Of a stretch of DNA of 64,000 nucleotides, positions 59,690 to 64,000 are shown piece after piece. Under the pieces are notes generated by a model, which saw only the letters and a program-made list of their open reading frames with translations, was not told where the DNA came from and made no database searches. Position 1 is the stretch's first letter; each line of letters begins with the position of its first letter. Source of the DNA: Cyanophora paradoxa (lineage: Eukaryota; Glaucocystophyceae; Cyanophorales; Cyanophoraceae); assembly GCA_004431415.1 (NCBI GenBank), contig QPMI01000193.1, positions 1-64,000 of the forward strand, read 5' to 3'. The position numbers and the translations under genes are program-made.

Positions 59690-60593
59690 GCGGAGCGTCC
59701 CGGGGGGCGGGGTCCCCCCCCCCCCCCTCGCCCCCCCAGAACTTCCCGCGCTAGCGCTATCCAGCACTTCTCCTCCCCTGCCACGTGTGCTTCTGCCCGG
59801 CCCCCTCGCCCGCCCCCCAGATGCAAGTCTTCCCGCCTAATTGTCCTCTTGTCATGTTTCAGATTCACACCCACTTGCGCATGCGTCGTCTAGACGTCTA
59901 AATCTCGCCGACGCCGCCGAATCAGCCTGGCAGGCGCCGGGCGCCGCCGGCCGCAGGCCCGCAGCTGGCAGTCGAAACTTTTTGAGTTGCCCGTGCCACG
60001 GTGCCAGTGCCGTGCCACCCCGTGGGCCTAGGCCTCTGCAGGCTGCAGCTGGGCCCTCAACTGGGGGTGCCGATCAGGCCTCTGCAGTGGCCTAGGCCTC
60101 TGCAGGCTGCAGCCTGCAGCCTGCAGGCTGCAGCTGGGCACTGGGCACTGGGCAGTGGGCACTGGGCAGTGGGCCCTCCGAGCTCGGATCGGAGCTCGGA
60201 GGTTTTAACAGCTCGAGAGCTGGGCCGCTCGCGATCGATAGCTCGCGGAGGCGCGGAGCCAGTGTACCCGGAGAAGCGCGGAATCGCCGCGGCCGCGGAT
60301 AAGGTGAAAGGTCGGAGCTTAAGCAAGGTCCGGTCGGAATTCGAAGCAGCGCGGTGGACGCCGCGGAGCAGTGCGGCGCAGCCGCGCAGGCCGCGCAGCG
60401 CCGCAACCGCGCCGGTACCGCCGCTGGCGCCGACTCCCGTGCCGACGTCGATCGCGACTCCCGACTCCCGAGTCCGTGCCGACTCCCGACTCCCGACTCC
60501 GGTCCCCGCTCCGAGGATCGGCGCCCCGTACGCGTGCTCGTGCTGCCGAGAATGCGGAACCGCGCACCGGCCCCGTCCATGCGGTGCCTGTAC
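59690..60593. repeat. Intergenic with C run and short tandem/palindromic repeats
   Basis: A run of about 15 C near 59,718. At 60,020-60,135 there are repeats of CCTAGGCCTCTGCAGGCTGCAG and CAGCCTGCAG. At 60,135-60,175 the pattern GGGCACTGGGCAGTG alternates. At 60,430-60,510 ACTCCCG repeats (CGACTCCCGACTCCCG). Long ORFs here read as low-complexity peptide in several frames at once and are not called. Confidence 0.7.
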
Positions 60594-63327
60594 ATGTCGA
60601 CGTCCATGGCGGGGGCCCTGTATTTTGGCGTGCTCCTTGTCATCTGCTGGGGCCCTTCACCCGCCGATGCGCAACTCCCAAGCCTTGAAGGGCGTGGAGG
60701 AAGCTTGGGGTGCGCCGCGTGCACGTGCACTTAAGCTTCGCCGAGTACTAGTCGAATTCCGGGCTAGCGCTGCCGCAGTGCCATGAAGAACGTGATCTTT
60801 AAATTTTAATTTATCTCAGATTCACAACGCGACTAAGTGCGGCTCCGGCCCGTTCGGCTCCTTTGGCCCAATATGTAGGCCCTTCGATTTGAGATCCTGA
60901 TCCCCTTAACAACAAGCACGTCGCTGATCATGAGGGGGCCTCGTCGACGTCGTCATGATCAAAAGCGGTCAAGTGGGGCGCGGCTCAGTCCGCCATGTAC
61001 GTCTCCACGCGCTCGGCGATCTGGAAGGTCGACAAGACCTGCGCAAAGGTCATCGTGGCCGGTGCGCCGCGCGCGCGCGTCCCCACTTTTTATCAATTTG
61101 CGTATCGATATTTCGGGGCCTCTCGCGCGCCCGATCGCGAAGGCGTTTCATTTTTCAGCTAATCGATCCGGTCCTTATAATTAATCATCGCGTAGGAGAT
61201 CCCGACATCGACGGGAACAACCCGACAACAATGAACACCGACGTCCCCGCCCTCTCCGCCCGGTTCAGGTTTGCCAGCGTCATATGCACGATCGCAATCG
61301 CGATTGTTTTTAGTGCGCGCCCCCAAACGTGATTTTCGATTTGATTTCTTGCCCCACGATTAACAATTCTGGTCCGGTCCGATCCCGCTGATTGCAAGGA
61401 ATTATTGCGCAGTTCGATCTTTGACTTCGCCGTCGTGGGCACGGCAATCTATTTCGGCGATTACGGCGCGGTCTATCTGAGGAAGGTGCGTGTGGCCGCA
61501 CTCGAATTTGTTCTAATTCGGCTCGGATATCGATTGTGATCATGATGACCCGGCCGCGGTGACCTATGGATTTCAATTCGAGTTCGAATATTAATTTGCT
61601 GGGTTCGCAGCTGGATCTCGTGGCGGGCACAGTGCGGAACATCGCAGGTGCCTAGGCCTGGGACTCTCTGGAAAGTCTGGGCGCCCGCGCCCGTTCTCAA
61701 AGACGCGGACTCGGGGGGCCGGGGTAGGTCAGGGCGGGACGGAGGGCTGCGGCACCGGCTCCTTTGCCTGCTCGGGGAGCACCTTTTCCGGCAGCAGCTT
61801 CTACCTCGGCAACGTGCGCCGCGCTTCGGGAACTCGCTCGCGATTGGCTTTAAAATTAATTCAAAGGCCTCAAAGCCTCGAATTCAGGCGTTGACGCACC
61901 CGCTCCTTGCAGGCCAACGGGTACATCACCTACAGCGCAAGCGCGAACAGGCTTTTCGTGTGCGTGTGCGATTTGAACACAGTTGAATTCTCACGCGCTC
62001 GCGCGCTGGACGTGCGATCAGGAACTGGGACCGGTGGGGCGGGGGCAACGCCATCGCCGCGTCGACCCTGGACGGGACGGGGTCCACCCTCTTCTCCGCG
62101 TGGCCCGAGGAGGCGGGCATCGCGGCGGACCCGGACAGCAGCCAAGTCTTCTTCTGCGACCGCGACGGCATGCACGTCTACAGGGTCCGGATCCGGATTT
62201 ATTTAAACATATGTTGATCATGACTCCATTCGACCCGCTTCCGCTTCCAAATTAAATTGGTCTATTGAAGCTAAATTCATGGCGGCACGCACAGTTCGAT
62301 GCGGCGACGGGCGCAGTCCTTCGGGACAGCAGCAACAATCCGATTCCTTTCACTCAGACACCGGTACGATCCGCCCAAGCTCCACCCGAGCTTTAATTAT
62401 ATATAAACGTTAACTGTCCGCTCCGAGGCTCGAGCTCCAAACTTCAAACCCTAGGCCTGGCCTGCGCCGCGGTCGGTTGATCATGATCTTTTCAGGCTGG
62501 AAGCTGCTGTGCGACTCAGTGCCAAGGAATCCAGATCATAAGCGATCCTATCTCTGGGTGTGATGGACTTTTCTATCGCGAGCGCTCATGATCAGTCGCG
62601 AGGACAGAATTTGAGACGGGACTCACGATCACGGCTGCGCGCGCAGCTTCTGGCGCCTCCTCGTCAACCTCAACCCGCCGAAGATCGTCGCCTACGACAA
62701 GGTCAGCGGGCATCGCCTCAGGGCCTCGGGCTCGAGGATCACGTGCACGTTCTTCCGCCGGCTCATCTGAGTTTCGGCAGAACGGCGTGAACGTCGGAGA
62801 GGTCCCCCTACCCCCTATGTCGACGTCTGGCGGGAACTCGGTGCATTCCTGCTCTCGAATTCGGCCGCCGGGCGCCCCTCAGGGCCTCTTCGGCGCCTTG
62901 CACATGCATATGCATATGCCTGTTTGGGACGGGCCGGGTGGGTTGAAATTTGATCATGATGTGCTTGCACAGGGAAGAGCATTTGGGGTATCTGCAGACG
63001 ACGGGCTAATCTTCGTCGCGCGAAGCAACGCCGGCAACCCACCGTCGGCACGTGCACGACACTCCCCGGAGCCCTAGGCCTTGACTAGCCAATTCTAATT
63101 AACTCTAATTCAATGATTGAATTTTGCGCCCTCGTGATCTCGACCGCGCGATTTTGTTTGTTCAGAACAGAGACATCTACGTCATTCGCGTTGCCCAGCC
63201 CCCTTCGAGGCTTCGTGTTCGCGACCCCGTGCACATTTCTAATTCTGCAGCGTTCTTAATTACAGCGCAGGTGATGAACGGAGCTGCGGTCCAAGTAACG
63301 GGGGGAGGCTCCATTTCTGTCGCTTGA
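60594..63327 (+). CDS. Secreted NHL/SMP-30-type beta-propeller protein
   Basis: Many-exon gene. Exon 1 gives a signal peptide (MAGALYFGVLLVICWG, cleavage likely after PADA; ATG options 60,594 and 60,606). Exons with good frame agreement: 60,989-61,061 (YVSTRSAIWKVDK), 61,196-61,268, 61,413-61,485 (TAIYFGDYGAVYLRK), 61,611-61,647 (LDLVAGTVRNIAG), 61,728-61,813 (Cys-rich GCGTGSFACSGSTF), 61,913-61,956 (GYITYSASANRLFV), 62,022-62,184 (GIAADPDSSQVFFCDRDG), 62,295-62,363, from 62,495 (SCCATQCQGIQI), from 62,647 (FWRLLVNLNPPKIVAYDK), from 62,973 (FGVSADDGLIFVARS), and 63,166-63,327 (NRDIYVIRVAQPP to stop). Repeated I-Y-hydrophobic-D-R/K strands match NHL-type propellers. The cysteines fit an extracytoplasmic protein. 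The donor of exon 1 and the limits of exons 10-12 are not settled. No catalytic function assigned. Confidence 0.7.
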
Positions 63328-63540
63328 TTGTCAGGGCCTGGCAGCTGCAGCCTGGCAGGTGGTGTGTAAATGTCACTCATGTGTATATTGTGATCAGATC
63401 GAGGGAACCAAAGCGTGAATTCGAAGTAAGGGAAACTGTACTGTGTACAATAATGAAACGAGGGGTAGCATAGAATGGGGCTGGCGCCGCCGCCCATCGC
63501 TCTGCCTGCGGAAGGGACACGGGTACGGGTACGAGAGCTC

Positions 63541-63543
63541 ACG

Positions 63544-63574
<31 letters not shown>
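63541..63574. repeat. (CCTG)n microsatellite
   Basis: About eight uninterrupted CCTG units between the NHL gene and the convergent minus-strand gene, with no coding role. Confidence 0.95.
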
Positions 63575-63575
<1 letters not shown>

Positions 63576-63636
63576 CCCTACACTCGCTAGGCTAGATAAC
63601 CCTGCGGTTGCGCGGTGGGGTGCGGTGCGGTGCGGG

Positions 63637-64000
63637 TCAGGGCCCGTGGAGAGGCTCGAGGGTGCCGGCGGCGGCTGCACGCTCGATCGCCGCGGGGCTC
63701 ATCAGGTTCCACCCCGTCGCCATCGGGCTCAGGAAGTTCCCGCCTGCGCGCGCGTCAGGAGGTGCCGGGCCGGGCGCGGCGGCGGCGGGGGCGGGCGCAC
63801 TGGAGGGGCCGGGGCCCATGCTCGGGGGCAGCTGGAGGGAGAAGCCGGTGGGGGTGGTGCCCCCCGAGGGCGGGGGGAAGCCGCTGGTGAAGGGGGAGCC
63901 GCCGGAGAGGAACGGGAGGGGCGCCAGGGGGCCGAACCCCGAGCTGAGGAGGTGCAGCGGGGCGAGCTGGGCCGGCGCCGGGTCGGCGAGCATGTTCGCT
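63637..64000 (-). CDS. C-terminal part of an unrecognised Pro/Gly/Ala-rich protein, cut by window end
   Basis: Open on the minus strand from the window edge to a TGA at 63,637-63,639, over 118 residues from an in-frame ATG at 63,993. The frame is also open beyond that ATG to the edge, so the start is uncertain. Composition is Pro/Gly/Ser/Ala-rich (PFLSGGSPFTSGFPPPSGG), ending AAAGTLEPLHGP, with NFLSPMATGWNLMSPAAIE as the least repetitive stretch. No domain recognised. Codon third positions are G/C as in neighbours. Confidence 0.45.
   Translation of the reverse strand, partial: ANMLADPAPAQLAPLHLLSSGFGPLAPLPFLSGGSPFTSGFPPPSGGTTPTGFSLQLPPSMGPGPSSAPAPAAAAPGPAPPDARAGGNFLSPMATGWNLMSPAAIERAAAAGTLEPLHGP

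Noticed and set aside
60001-60786. 261-residue plus-strand ORF before the NHL gene
   Set aside because: Crosses short tandem and palindromic repeats and conflicts with the signal-peptide exon frame.
1-64000. Prokaryotic features, CRISPR array, rRNA or tRNA genes
   Set aside because: No regularly spaced direct repeats of CRISPR size and no recognisable rRNA or tRNA sequence was noticed; genes are intron-split and eukaryotic.

Overview
The window reads as nuclear DNA of a flagellated, very GC-rich unicellular eukaryote. Genes are split by many short introns, coding runs are G/C-ended, and an outer-arm-type axonemal dynein heavy chain occupies 36.5-54.95 kb. The base composition, intron style and gene content would suit a haptophyte- or pelagophyte-like alga, but nothing here fixes the lineage. 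No rRNA, tRNA, CRISPR or prokaryotic operon signals were seen.

Layout. (1) 1-14,892 (segment A) and 22,978-37,996 (segment C) are two direct copies of the same ~15 kb. They differ almost only by one-base indels, most of them missing bases in A between about 2.3 and 9.9 kb. Each copy carries, in order: a low-information 5' part with a 151-bp tandem repeat; a plus-strand gene for a Pro-rich protein with a C-terminal C2HC zinc finger; a minus-strand gene of unknown function; a minus-strand UBC12 (NEDD8-conjugating E2) gene; and, head-to-head with it, the 5' Kelch exons of the dynein gene. In A the dynein gene is cut inside the sixth Kelch blade. In C it continues to a full heavy chain. (2) 14,893-15,984 is a 1.1 kb segment bounded by ~80-bp inverted repeats and sits exactly at the A breakpoint. 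(3) 16.1-21.6 kb (segment B) is a genuinely diverged paralogue of the Pro-rich/C2HC gene with conserved exon lengths and phases. (4) 21.6-22.98 kb is a palindrome-rich spacer. (5) 36.5-54.95 kb is the dynein gene. (6) 55.2-64.0 kb holds a small C2H2 finger gene, a minus-strand acidic nuclear-type protein, a nine-exon fatty-acid-hydroxylase/sterol-desaturase family gene, a secreted NHL-type beta-propeller gene and the 3' end of a minus-strand gene.

The genes do not form one pathway. The points of main interest are the tandemly arranged, unrecognised Pro-rich/C2HC family, the probable assembly (or very recent segmental) duplication that truncates the dynein gene, the frequent GC-AG introns with an unusual internal layout, and repeated TGATCATGA palindromes in non-coding DNA.
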